Origin: DATJHM01 sp035493895
GTDB taxonomy: Bacteria > Chloroflexota > Ktedonobacteria > Ktedonobacterales > Ktedonobacteraceae
Direction: 5' to 3'
DNA: 25,896 nt
Assembly (NCBI GenBank): GCA_035493895.1
Contig: DATJHM010000246.1
Coordinates: 1-25,896, forward strand
In this document: positions 1 through 7,383 of the stretch, piece by piece
Numbering within the stretch: position 1 is the stretch's first letter
Layout: the number at the start of each line of letters is the position of its first letter
Program-made: the position numbers and the translations under genes
Notes under the pieces: model-generated
Databases searched by the model: none
Told to the model about the DNA's origin: nothing
What the model saw: only the letters and a program-made list of their open reading frames with translations

Positions 1-324
1 CAGGAGGGGCTCACGAACCAGTTGGCGGTGCTCTCGCCGGTCGCAGTGCGGATGCTGCACTTGCGGGAACTGATCCAGCTCGTGCCGCAGGCTCCGGTGA
101 AAGAGCTGTTGCCGATGGTGGAACAACAGATCGTGGCGAAACTGGCGAAGGTGCCCATCGAGGCGCTGACGGTGGAGACGTTTGTCCGAACGGTGGCGCG
201 ACAGGGAGGCTTTCTGGGCAGACGCAGTGACGGGCATCCGGGATGGAAGAGTCTATGGGAGGGCTGGTTCCAGATCCAGTTGATGGTACAAGGAGCCCAG
301 ATCGTGACGCAAGCCCCACCGTGA
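1..324 (+). CDS. IS4-family transposase, C-terminal part (5' end outside window)
   Basis: The frame is open from the first base and stops with TGA at 322-324, so only about the last 107 residues are visible. The tail contains GGFLGRRSDGHPGW followed by LWEGW. This matches the conserved C-terminus of IS4-type (Tn5-like) transposases, where a GxFxxRKxDGxPGxxxLWRGW block ends the DDE fold. The DDE catalytic residues would lie upstream of the window, so I cannot tell whether the element is intact. A short imperfect hairpin follows at 363-384. No terminal inverted repeat can be defined because the left end is missing. The TTG at 22 is not a real start; it is only the first possible start codon in a frame that runs in from the left. 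Confidence 0.8.
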   Translation, partial: QEGLTNQLAVLSPVAVRMLHLRELIQLVPQAPVKELLPMVEQQIVAKLAKVPIEALTVETFVRTVARQGGFLGRRSDGHPGWKSLWEGWFQIQLMVQGAQIVTQAPP

Positions 325-636
325 GGAGGGCGAAGAACGTCACGATGAGAGCGGATGAGGCCAGGAGGAACGGTGGTTCTTCCTCAGCGATTCGTTGGCC
401 TTGCAACGGATGAGATAAAGGAGGAAGCGCGTGAGAAGCCAGTGGAGAAGGCAGAGGGAAAAGGAGGGTGATCTGAGGACTCAGACCGCCGCTGAGCAGG
501 CCGTGACCAGTCCACGAGAAGTCAGCGGGAGCAGAGGCCGGGCAAACACATGCGGACGCCCCGATCTTACACCGTTGCTGCTGTTCCTTCTGCCACAACG
601 CGCTTCACTTCTCTTGCCTGAAAAATTGGGTAATTG
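325..636. other. Gap between transposase and comB; one imperfect hairpin
   Basis: I see no credible gene here. The right end of the insertion sequence should lie in this stretch but cannot be placed without the left end. An imperfect 9-bp hairpin (AGGAGGAAC at 363-371 against GTTCTTCCT at 376-384, one G-T pair, 4-nt loop) lies 40 bp after the transposase stop. It has no T-run, so its role as a terminator is doubtful. Confidence 0.4.
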
Positions 637-1398
637 TCAGTATGCCAATCCGCGTCCCGCGCGTGCAAGCACCAGCAATCCCGTCGTCTCCTCCAGTCCC
701 ACTACCTGCGGCACCACCTCCGTCGCACTGACACGCATACAATACTCCAGATCCGCCTCCAGACCCGCTGCACGCACCGAGCGAGCCGAGCGACAATACT
801 CGAGCAACTTCGGCGGTGCATAGCTCTCATAGAGCGCCGTCGCAGCATAAACGCTCTCATGCACCTGCAAATCCGGCTGCTGACGTATCAGTTCCGCTGC
901 CAGATAGCCCGCGCAAGTCGCATCATCCAGCGCAAAAAAGCCAAACTCAGCGGCACAGACAATATGGAGATTGCTCCCCCGCTCATGGGCCGCGCTCAAG
1001 GCGAGCGCGGTAACCGCCTGTGCATTATAAAAGCAGCCAGCCAACCGCACACTCTCCGCCGGGCACGCAAAGAAAGCGCGTGTCCCATTCGTCGTTGTCA
1101 TCACCAGATCTCGCTCGCTGAGATCCATCTGCGCAAACTGTGCCGGAGAGTTCCCATAGTCGAAGCCCGGCAGCGGTTTCGCATGCCGTTCGCCACAGAG
1201 TAAGCGTTCGGGGAAGAGACGTTTCGCCAGCTCAGCCTGTTCCAGACCGTCCGCCGCAAAAACGCGTCGGGCCCCGCGTTCAAACTGTACCGCCATCGTC
1301 GTCGTTGCCCGAATCAAATCGATCACAATAAAAACATCATTTGGCTGCACCGGGACCGCAGCCACGTCAGCAGGGGAGAAATATACCGTTAATTGCAA
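637..1398 (-). CDS. comB: 2-phosphosulfolactate phosphatase (ComB family)
   Basis: The protein is about 253 residues, the usual ComB length. It contains the family blocks VIDLIRATTTMA near the N-terminus, DYGNSPAQF near residue 80 and TTTNGTRAF near residue 103. ComB enzymes are Mg-dependent acid phosphatases that remove phosphate from 2-phosphosulfolactate, a step first described in coenzyme M synthesis. In bacteria without methanogenesis the substrate may be sulfolactate-related or unknown. Two adjacent TTG codons (1401 and 1398) can start the protein. I prefer 1398: AGGATAGG lies just upstream, and it gives a short N-terminus before the conserved VYF. The gene reads in the same direction as proS, 184 bp downstream of it, with a repeat in between, so co-transcription is uncertain. 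No other coenzyme M genes are in the window. Confidence 0.88.
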   Translation of the reverse strand: MQLTVYFSPADVAAVPVQPNDVFIVIDLIRATTTMAVQFERGARRVFAADGLEQAELAKRLFPERLLCGERHAKPLPGFDYGNSPAQFAQMDLSERDLVMTTTNGTRAFFACPAESVRLAGCFYNAQAVTALALSAAHERGSNLHIVCAAEFGFFALDDATCAGYLAAELIRQQPDLQVHESVYAATALYESYAPPKLLEYCRSARSVRAAGLEADLEYCMRVSATEVVPQVVGLEETTGLLVLARAGRGLAY

Positions 1399-1516
1399 CA
1401 ACCTATCCTATCTTAATCACTCTCATCATATTACACGTCTACAAGATCTTTCTCTGCCAAAATCTTATCACAAGAACAAAAAAAAGCACCTTCTCCCTCG
1501 CCTCTCCCATACAATA

Positions 1517-1553
1517 CCCGTAGAGGTGCGGCTTGTCTGTTACGCTACGTAAC
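1517..1553 (+). repeat. REP-like palindromic repeat, half copy, downstream of proS
   Basis: The motif GTAGAGGTGCGGCTTGTCTG at 1520-1539 belongs to a family seen elsewhere in this window (11472, 11838-11861 on the minus strand, 16760-16830, 25551-25621). It runs directly into a 6-bp perfect hairpin, GTTACG-CTA-CGTAAC (1539-1553). The element lies 33 bp beyond the proS stop and between proS and comB, so it may help end proS transcripts. Confidence 0.6.
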
Positions 1554-1585
1554 CCTCGAAGAAAGGTTGAGGTAGGGATCGGGCT

Positions 1586-3343
1586 TTATGCCGATCCGGA
1601 TGCCCCACCGGCCTTCTCGAATACCTCATCCCTGACCACCTGCGCGACCTCATTCAGCGGCACAATCCGACTCCCCTTCTCTTTTCGCAGCTTCAGCTCA
1701 ACGCCCCCATTCTTCAGCGAGCGTTTGCTCACAACCGCACGCAGCGGCAGACCGATAAGATCGGCGTCATTGAACTTGACACCAGCCGATTCGAGACGAT
1801 CATCGTAAAGTGTTTCGATACCCGCAGCCGTAAAATCGGCGTAGAGTTGTTCCGCAACCTGACGATTCTCTTCTCGCTCGAGATCAAGACCCAGCAGGTT
1901 AACGGCGTACGGCGCAACGCTGAAGGGCCAGAGAATCCCCTTTTCATCGTGACTCTGCTCGACCAGCGTCGCCATGACGCGTCCGATCCCGATGCCGTAG
2001 CAGCCCATAAGAATCGCATGCGAAACCCCTTCGGCGTTCAAATACATAGCCCCGAAGATGTCCGCGTACAGCGTCCCGAGCTTGAAGATATGCCCGATCT
2101 CGGTACCGCGTATCGCGTGCAATGTCCCTCTACAGCGTACGCACGTGCTCCCCTCGCTGGCCGAAGCGATACTTTCCCAGGCATCCACGCGGAAATCGCG
2201 CGGATAATTGACGTTTTTCAGATGGTAATCGACCCGGTTAGCTCCAGCGACAAAATTATTCCCCAGTTGAAGCGAGGGATCGGCAAGAATCAAAATGTGC
2301 TCGCTCTTATGCAGCGGCGAGGTGAACCCGGCAACGATTCCCGCTGCTACCAGTTCTTCAGCGCTGGCAAGGTGAAGATCGGTGGCGTTCACCCCGGCGC
2401 GATAAGCGGCATTAGTAAGCTTGACCTCGTTCACCTCCAGATCGCCACGTACCAGGGCCAGAATCATCCGACCCTCCGCAACATAGCAGACCACCTTCAT
2501 CGTCTGCGCCGCTGAAATATGCAGGAAGGCCGCGAGATCGTTGATGGACGCGCAATCGGGCGTATAGACCTCTTCCAGTGCCCTTTCCTCTTCACGAACC
2601 AGCTCCGTACGGACAAATTCAGCCTTCTCGCGGTTGGCCGCATAGCCACACGTATCGCAGATCATCGCATCATCCTCGCCCGCCTCGGTCATCGCGATAA
2701 ACTCCTGCGAATCCTTGCCTCCAATCGCTCCGCTATCCGCCTCAATTGCGACATAGCGCATGCCCATACGATCGAAAGCATTGCGATACGCCTGCTCAAC
2801 CTTGCGATAGCTGACATCCATGCTCTCCTGATCCGCATCGAAGCTGTAGAGGTCCATCATCGTAAATTCGCGTACGCGCAACAGCCCACCACGCGGACGC
2901 GGCTCGTCGCGCAATTTGGTCTGGATCTGGTAGATAAGTTGGGGTAAGTCGCGATAGCTGTGCGCAAATTCTGCTACCAGCGTGGTCACGACTTCTTCGT
3001 GTGTCGGGGCAAGTACCATTGCGCGGCCTTTGCGATCCTGGAGCTTGAAGAGGACGTCGCCGATGAGCTCTGCCCTGGTCGCACCATTGGGCAGACGCCG
3101 CTCCCAGAGATCTCTCGGCTGCAAAACGGGCATGCTGACCTCCTGTCCGCCGATTGCATCCATCTCTTCACGTACGATCTGTGCAATCTTGCGCATGACG
3201 CGCTGGCCCATCGGCAAAAGGCTATATACGCCCGACGTCAGCTGGCGAATAAAGCCTGCGCGCACCAGGAGTTCCTGATTGCCGCCCTCTGCGTCCTGCG
3301 GAACTGCGCGCAGGGTTCTGGTCAATTGCTGTGAAACTCGCAT
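1586..3343 (-). CDS. proS: Proline--tRNA ligase (ProRS, bacterial type)
   Basis: This enzyme charges tRNA-Pro with proline using ATP. The protein is 585 residues from the chosen start and of the long bacterial type that carries an inserted editing domain. The class II motif region is clear: the N-terminus has LLVRAGFIRQLTSGVYSLLPMG (here split as LLVRAGFIRQL and TSGVYSLLPMG), then RDEPRPRGGLLRVREF (motif 2), an INS editing region in the middle, and GCYGIGIGRVMA (motif 3) followed by an anticodon-binding domain. The longest frame begins at a TTG at 3361, but ATG 3343 gives the standard MRVSQ start and has GGAGAGG 9 nt upstream, so I use it. Transcription is controlled by the T-box leader immediately upstream. 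The only oddity is that comB follows after a palindromic repeat. Confidence 0.97.
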   Translation of the reverse strand: MRVSQQLTRTLRAVPQDAEGGNQELLVRAGFIRQLTSGVYSLLPMGQRVMRKIAQIVREEMDAIGGQEVSMPVLQPRDLWERRLPNGATRAELIGDVLFKLQDRKGRAMVLAPTHEEVVTTLVAEFAHSYRDLPQLIYQIQTKLRDEPRPRGGLLRVREFTMMDLYSFDADQESMDVSYRKVEQAYRNAFDRMGMRYVAIEADSGAIGGKDSQEFIAMTEAGEDDAMICDTCGYAANREKAEFVRTELVREEERALEEVYTPDCASINDLAAFLHISAAQTMKVVCYVAEGRMILALVRGDLEVNEVKLTNAAYRAGVNATDLHLASAEELVAAGIVAGFTSPLHKSEHILILADPSLQLGNNFVAGANRVDYHLKNVNYPRDFRVDAWESIASASEGSTCVRCRGTLHAIRGTEIGHIFKLGTLYADIFGAMYLNAEGVSHAILMGCYGIGIGRVMATLVEQSHDEKGILWPFSVAPYAVNLLGLDLEREENRQVAEQLYADFTAAGIETLYDDRLESAGVKFNDADLIGLPLRAVVSKRSLKNGGVELKLRKEKGSRIVPLNEVAQVVRDEVFEKAGGASGSA

Positions 3344-3362
3344 CTCTTTATTCCTCTCCAAT

Positions 3363-3391
3363 AAAAAAAACTCGTCCTCTCAAAGGACGAG
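3363..3391 (-). terminator. Regulated intrinsic terminator of the proS T-box
   Basis: On the minus strand CTCGTCC (3391-3385) pairs perfectly with GGACGAG (3377-3371) across a 7-nt loop. Eight T residues follow (3370-3363). It lies 20 bp before the proS start codon and competes with the T-box antiterminator. Confidence 0.92.
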
Positions 3392-3620
3392 CCTGTTGCC
3401 CGTGGTACCACCTCATTTGCGTCAAGCCGTGAGACAGGACGCCTCTTACGCAGTCAATCTCTAACTGCTCCTCTCTGCATAACGGTGAGGCTCCGGTCCG
3501 CTTTTCGCGGGCGCTCTCAGGTGGGTTCGATGCGTTCATCGTTCACCGGCTCCCACTCTCCCGGCTCGCTGCTGAAACCATCCACGCGCCTACTGATCCT
3601 GATCAGTGCGTTATTTTCTT
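3363..3620 (-). promoter_or_regulatory. T-box riboswitch of proS (Pro specifier CCC)
   Basis: Reading the minus strand, the leader has a stem I region with GAGCCGGG and GAGCCGG blocks. It then has a specifier loop GAA-CCC-ACC whose CCC codon (3523-3525) is a proline codon. The T-box sequence follows (GAGGTGGTACCACGG, about 3399-3413), and finally a strong terminator hairpin. In T-box leaders an uncharged tRNA pairs with the specifier and with the T-box bulge, stabilising an antiterminator. Uncharged tRNA-Pro should therefore raise proS expression. The 5' boundary is estimated from the promoter at 3627-3656. Confidence 0.93.
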
Positions 3621-3626
3621 ACACGC

Positions 3627-3656
3627 AGCATACAGGAAGCCGCCCATCCCTGTCAA
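3627..3656 (-). promoter_or_regulatory. Sigma-70-type promoter of proS
   Basis: On the minus strand a perfect -35 TTGACA (3656-3651) is separated by 18 nt from a -10 TATGCT (3632-3627). The predicted start of transcription, near 3620, is just upstream of T-box stem I. Confidence 0.75.
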
Positions 3657-3723
3657 GCAAGGTATGCACCCGATTGCAAGGCTTTCTGATAGTTGCCCAT
3701 CTGGTTCTCAGTATGAAAATGTA

Positions 3724-3752
3724 TTGAAAAATATCTTCGCAGAGACTATGAT
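3724..3752 (+). promoter_or_regulatory. Sigma-70-type promoter for the zinc-ribbon gene
   Basis: TTGAAA at 3724-3729 and TATGAT at 3747-3752 are spaced by exactly 17 nt. The inferred start of transcription, near 3759, gives a leader of about 60 nt. This supports the start at 3819 rather than an earlier in-frame start at 3753, which would lie on the promoter edge. Confidence 0.65.
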
Positions 3753-3818
3753 GTGATTGAACAAAAAAAATCCCCAGGATATGCGCACGTAAAAATGCGC
3801 CAGGCAGGCAGGAGCACT

Positions 3819-4010
3819 ATGAGTAACAGGCCTTTTAAGCAGTCTGGTCAACAGTCACAGCAAACTCGAATTCAAGTACAATGCATTAACTGCCGTGCCA
3901 CGCAATGGATTCGCGAACCGGAAACGTTGAATAGTGCTGGTACTGTACGCTGGGATTGCCCACACTGTCACTTTAATAATCAGACAAGTTTGTCGAGAAG
4001 AAGTAATTAA
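3819..4010 (+). CDS. Small zinc-ribbon protein, function unknown
   Basis: The 63-residue product has two CxxC knuckles, C22-INC-C25 style (QCINCR) and C47/C50 (DCPHCH), 21 residues apart. This is typical of a zinc ribbon that binds one metal ion. The first 20 residues are polar and rich in Gln and Ser, and there is no membrane segment or signal peptide. AGGAG lies 4 nt before the ATG at 3819, and a good promoter lies upstream. Zinc ribbons of this size can bind nucleic acid or partner proteins, but nothing here says which. It converges with the small HTH gene at 4134-4337. Confidence 0.75.
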   Translation: MSNRPFKQSGQQSQQTRIQVQCINCRATQWIREPETLNSAGTVRWDCPHCHFNNQTSLSRRSN

Positions 4011-4051
4011 GGTTGCGGTGACAGGCGAAAGGAAACCTTCTGCCTTGCCTG

Positions 4052-4065
4052 GGCTCCAAAGAGCC
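4052..4065. terminator. Short hairpin between convergent small genes
   Basis: GGCTC (4052-4056) and GAGCC (4061-4065) form a 5-bp stem with a CAAA loop, midway between the convergent zinc-ribbon and HTH genes. No strong T-run follows on either side, so termination is only suggested by position. Confidence 0.3.
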
Positions 4066-4133
4066 ATTCTCTGTCATTAACGAGTAATGACAAAACAGTG
4101 CATATCTGGAAAACGGGCAAAGGCAGAGGTGAT

Positions 4134-4337
4134 TTACGCTTCGGCTTCATGGCCGGGGGCGAAAAAGTTCCGCCGCCAGATACGTGCATATGCGCCCGTA
4201 CAGCCAACTGTACGCGCGAGTTGTTGACTGCTCAACATGGGGTCCTGGCGAAGTAATGCATGTATCCGTTGTTTTGCGGTGCGTATGGTTGCGGGAAAGC
4301 GTTCAAATTCTTGACGCGGTCGCCTTGATCTATTCAT
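4134..4337 (-). CDS. Small helix-turn-helix DNA-binding protein
   Basis: The 67-residue product has a basic N-terminus (MNRSRRPRQEF) followed by a segment that reads as a helix-turn-helix: RIHALLRQDPMLSSQQLART, then VGCTGAYARIWRR. The pattern of an Ala/Leu-rich helix, a turn with Gly-Cys and a recognition helix resembles the HTH of AsnC/MarR-type regulators or of transposase N-termini. There is no effector or catalytic domain. The frame extends to 4412, but ATG 4337 has GAGGAG 8 nt upstream and lies in a sensible place relative to the promoter at 4427-4455. It may be a small repressor; a remnant of a transposase N-terminus is the main alternative. Confidence 0.65.
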   Translation of the reverse strand: MNRSRRPRQEFERFPATIRTAKQRIHALLRQDPMLSSQQLARTVGCTGAYARIWRRNFFAPGHEAEA

Positions 4338-4385
4338 CGAGAGAACTCCTCGTAGGGACTTTTTCTCTGCTTCAGCCTGTGTTCT

Positions 4386-4562
4386 GGCAATTGCAGGTAA
4401 AGAGTCTTTCACACTCTATCCCCACAAGAATAGCAGAGATAAAGCATTCAGTCAATCATATTGGACTGCTTACCTGTAGTGTACTATGAACAAATGCTCC
4501 TATTTTCTTGCTGAGACAATTCTTTCCTGAATTCGTGTTCTGTCACTGTACCTGCAATTGCC
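4386..4562. repeat. Pair of inverted 14-bp sites around the HTH gene promoter
   Basis: GGCAATTGCAGGTA at 4386-4399 recurs as a perfect reverse complement at 4549-4562. Each copy contains the 8-bp palindrome GCAATTGC. The first copy lies in the leader of the HTH gene, between its predicted transcription start and its start codon. The second lies upstream of the promoter. This layout suits two operators for a dimeric repressor, possibly the HTH protein itself. Confidence 0.45.
4427..4455 (-). promoter_or_regulatory. Sigma-70-type promoter of the small HTH gene
   Basis: On the minus strand TTGACT (4455-4450) and TATTCT (4432-4427) are separated by 17 nt. Transcription would begin near 4420, giving an 80-nt leader to the ATG at 4337. 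Confidence 0.6.
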
Positions 4563-5253
4563 TCGCTTTTGTTCATTATAGTAGCAGTGCTGTCAAGTGG
4601 CAACCCGGGCCCGCCGACAGAATTCTCCCACCCTTCAGAAAATTCTTCCCCACATAGCTCTCGTGTTGACTTTCAATCGCATCCCGTGGGCGGCATGAAA
4701 CCCTGGAAATGGCGAACTTGTTCTCTGTGAGCGTTTCAGATGATAGCAAACCGATGGCCTGGGAGACCTTTGACGCTCTTCATTTACCGCTGACATAACA
4801 GAGGGCCAGGAAGAAGATTATGCGTCTATTATCCTTTCCCAACCACTGAAGCGCCTTGTGATGCTGCAATAATGATCTCGAACAGGTGCTCTATCAAGCA
4901 AAAGTATGATTTTTTCAGAAATTGTTGTTGATAAAAGTACGGAACCCTTCTCCTATGATGTGGTACAGCCACACTTTTGAGATACCTGTCGTAGTGGCAG
5001 ATCGACTCCTCATTTCCTCTAAGCACATGTGATACAATTCCTTATGGCTCTGAGAATTGACAGTTTCCAGCATGGTGCTTGGCTTATGCCATGCATCCTT
5101 TCGAGCTTCTTCATGGGTATGCGCTGACAGTTCTTTTGACAGTAACCAGCACGAATTCAGACAGTGAAAGACGGGAATATACGGAGCCGCCTGTAGCTTC
5201 TCAAGCATCCTCATATGACAGAATTTATACAAGAAACGGAGCTATTTTTCCCT
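4563..5253. other. Long gap upstream of the kinase gene, no convincing gene
   Basis: Open frames on the minus strand here (for example 4915-5232) have a composition unlike the neighbouring proteins and no recognisable domain. The phrase TGISKVWLYHIIGEG faintly recalls the HTH of some transposases, so a decayed mobile element is possible but not shown. An extended -10 (TGATACAAT, ending at 5038) is the only promoter-like signal I noticed for the kinase, and it would give a leader of about 200 nt. Confidence 0.35.
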
Positions 5254-7281
5254 ATGAATGACCGGGTGGGACAACAATTTGGGAATTATCGTTTGCTACA
5301 GTTGCTGGGGCAGGGCGGTTTTGCCGAGGTCTATCTGGCTGAACATGTGCATATTCAGACCAGCGTTGCGATCAAAATTCTCTATGGCAAGATTACGGCT
5401 CAGGATGTACAGGCGTTTACTCAGGAGGCTCAGACGATTGCCTCTCTCAGGCATCCACATATTCTCCGCATCCTCGACTTTGGCTTTGCCGGGACCTTGC
5501 CTTTCCTGGTAATGGATTACGCTCCCGGCGGCACGTTGCGCGACCGCCATCCGTATGGTTCGACTCTTTCTCTTCCTACGATCGTAAATTATGTAAATCA
5601 GATGGCCGACGCCCTTTCCTATGCTCATGGTCGAAAGCTGATCCATCGCGATATCAAGCCTGAGAATATGCTGGTGGATGTCGATGGCGAACTGGTTCTG
5701 AGCGACTTTGGCATTGTGACGCTCGTTCGTAGCACGGCGTCGATGAAGAACATTGATACAACGGGCACGGTGCATTATATGGCACCGGAGCAGATTCAGG
5801 GCAAACCGCGTCCTCTCAGCGATCAGTATGCGCTGGCGATTGTGGTCTACGAGTGGCTTTGTGGTCGTCGCCCCTTTTACGGAGAGAGTACTGTGGAGAT
5901 CGCGATGAAACAGATCTCGGACCCTCCAGCCCCTCTGCGTACGCGCCTGCCTGCCTTGCCTCCCCTGGTAGAGCAGGTGGTCTTGCATGCGCTCTCGAAA
6001 GATCCACAGCAGCGTTTCGCCACGGTACGCGCCTTCGCTACAGCTCTGGAGCAGGCCGCGAAGCTCCAGAACGCCGCCCCTGTCTCTACATTCTCTTCTG
6101 ATGTGACGAAGCAGACACGCACGCAAACCTTCTCTTCTGCCTCCGAACAAACATCTCAGACCTCTGGACGTCTTCCCGCTCTTCCCGCTCAGACGGTATC
6201 AGCGCAATTAGCTCAGATCAGAAAACAGCACTATATCGCGTTGTGCCAGCAAATTGGCGAGAAGCATCGGGATAGCAGCACCTATGGCGCGCTGGTGGTT
6301 CCGGCTGAGAATGATCAGATTGGCCGGGAAATCTATCTCCTTGCCGAATCGCTCTGGATCAAGTCCGCTGCTGACCGCGAGAAACATGCGTCTGCGTCCC
6401 TGGTCAAGTCTTATTCGGTGAATGGTCAGATGCTTCCTGCGGCGGTCTTTACCAATTTGAACGAAAATGGCTATGTGGTCTGGAGCGATCCCAAACGGCC
6501 AATGAAGGCCCCACTCTTCCCCGGGAAGGCCACGCTGGTGATCGATTCGGCCTCGCTTGCAGTATCTGCCCCTTCGCTCATGCGCGATATGGCCTACGTT
6601 AAACTCTGTGAGCAAGTGGGCGTGAAGCATGCACAGAGTGGTGTCTATGGTGCGCTGGTGGTCCCGGAGGAATATGTTCGCCTGAATCAGGAAATTTATT
6701 TGCTGGACGAATCGCAATGGATTACCTCTATGCATGATCGAGAGGCAAAGGCACAGGCAGCCTTCGCGAAGCCCTATCACGTGGACGATCAGGTGCTGAG
6801 TGCTGCGATCTTTACCAATTTGAGCGAAAATGGCTATGTGCTCTGGACTGATCCCAAACGGCCAATCATCACGCCGCTCTTTCCCGGAAGAGCTACGCTG
6901 GTGATCGATTCGGCTACCGTCGTGCCTTCTGCCCCTTCCGCTGCCCGCGATCAGGCTTACGCAGGCCTTTCCCAACTGGTAGGAGCGAAGCTTGCCGCTG
7001 GTAGCACACATGGAGCCCTGGTCATCCAGATCAGCAATGAGTGGCTCTGGCAGCCGGTCTATCTGTTGAGCGAAGCCCAATGGATGATGTCGCCTGCTGA
7101 CCGCAAGAAAAAAGCGTCCGGAGCCTTCGCCAAAATCTATCACGTTGGCGATCAGGAGGTCGTCGCCGCCGTCTTTACGAGCCTGAGCGAAAGCAGCTAC
7201 GTCGTCTGGACCGATGTCAGCCAGCCCATTCCCGTCTCCATCCAGCCCGGTCGCGCTACACTGGTACAATTGACCCGCTAA
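5254..7281 (+). CDS. Soluble Ser/Thr protein kinase with three tandem 121-residue C-terminal domains
   Basis: Residues 10-280 form a complete Hanks-type kinase: glycine loop LGQGGFAEV (18-26), VAIK lysine K41, helix C glutamate near E58, HRDIKPEN (131-138), DFG (151-153) and MAPEQ (176-180). It should phosphorylate Ser/Thr on partner proteins. A Ser/Thr/Gln-rich linker follows. Three tandem copies of a domain I do not recognise then start near residues 330, 451 and 572, with a constant period of exactly 363 bp. Each copy has GALV, (I/V)YLL, (S/A)xxW, a YxVxxQ block, AA(V/I)FT, YVxW and PGxATLV. No transmembrane helix is visible, unlike many bacterial PknB-type receptors. I chose ATG 5254 because the upstream ATG 5215 has no ribosome site, whereas GGAG precedes 5254 by 12 nt. 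The nuclease gene follows 102 bp downstream on the same strand. Confidence 0.92.
   Translation: MNDRVGQQFGNYRLLQLLGQGGFAEVYLAEHVHIQTSVAIKILYGKITAQDVQAFTQEAQTIASLRHPHILRILDFGFAGTLPFLVMDYAPGGTLRDRHPYGSTLSLPTIVNYVNQMADALSYAHGRKLIHRDIKPENMLVDVDGELVLSDFGIVTLVRSTASMKNIDTTGTVHYMAPEQIQGKPRPLSDQYALAIVVYEWLCGRRPFYGESTVEIAMKQISDPPAPLRTRLPALPPLVEQVVLHALSKDPQQRFATVRAFATALEQAAKLQNAAPVSTFSSDVTKQTRTQTFSSASEQTSQTSGRLPALPAQTVSAQLAQIRKQHYIALCQQIGEKHRDSSTYGALVVPAENDQIGREIYLLAESLWIKSAADREKHASASLVKSYSVNGQMLPAAVFTNLNENGYVVWSDPKRPMKAPLFPGKATLVIDSASLAVSAPSLMRDMAYVKLCEQVGVKHAQSGVYGALVVPEEYVRLNQEIYLLDESQWITSMHDREAKAQAAFAKPYHVDDQVLSAAIFTNLSENGYVLWTDPKRPIITPLFPGRATLVIDSATVVPSAPSAARDQAYAGLSQLVGAKLAAGSTHGALVIQISNEWLWQPVYLLSEAQWMMSPADRKKKASGAFAKIYHVGDQEVVAAVFTSLSESSYVVWTDVSQPIPVSIQPGRATLVQLTR
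6214..7281 (+). repeat. Three tandem intragenic repeats in the kinase (period 363 bp)
   Basis: The codon for the Leu of the L(C/S)xx(I/V)G block falls at 6241, 6604 and 6967, exactly 363 bp apart. Copies 1 and 2 are very close in DNA: 52 of 56 bases match between 6448-6503 and 6811-6866. Copy 3 is more diverged. This suggests a recent duplication or gene conversion between the first two copies. Confidence 0.85.
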
Positions 7282-7383
7282 GAGGAGGCGGCAAAATAAG
7301 GCTTTTTTCCCTCTTGCCTCGTCTGTGCCCCTATGATACAGTGTGGGCGTAGTCGTCTGATGAGGCAGAGAAAGAGAGATCGC

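Noticed and set aside
11..598. 195-residue minus-strand frame over the transposase tail and the following gap
   Set aside because: It is Pro/Ser/Ala-rich with no motif and overlaps the transposase, whose C-terminal motif is recognisable.
4829..5232. Minus-strand frames of 65 and 105 residues upstream of the kinase
   Set aside because: No ribosome site, no domain, and a composition unlike real neighbours. The faint HTH-like phrase is too weak to call a transposase remnant.
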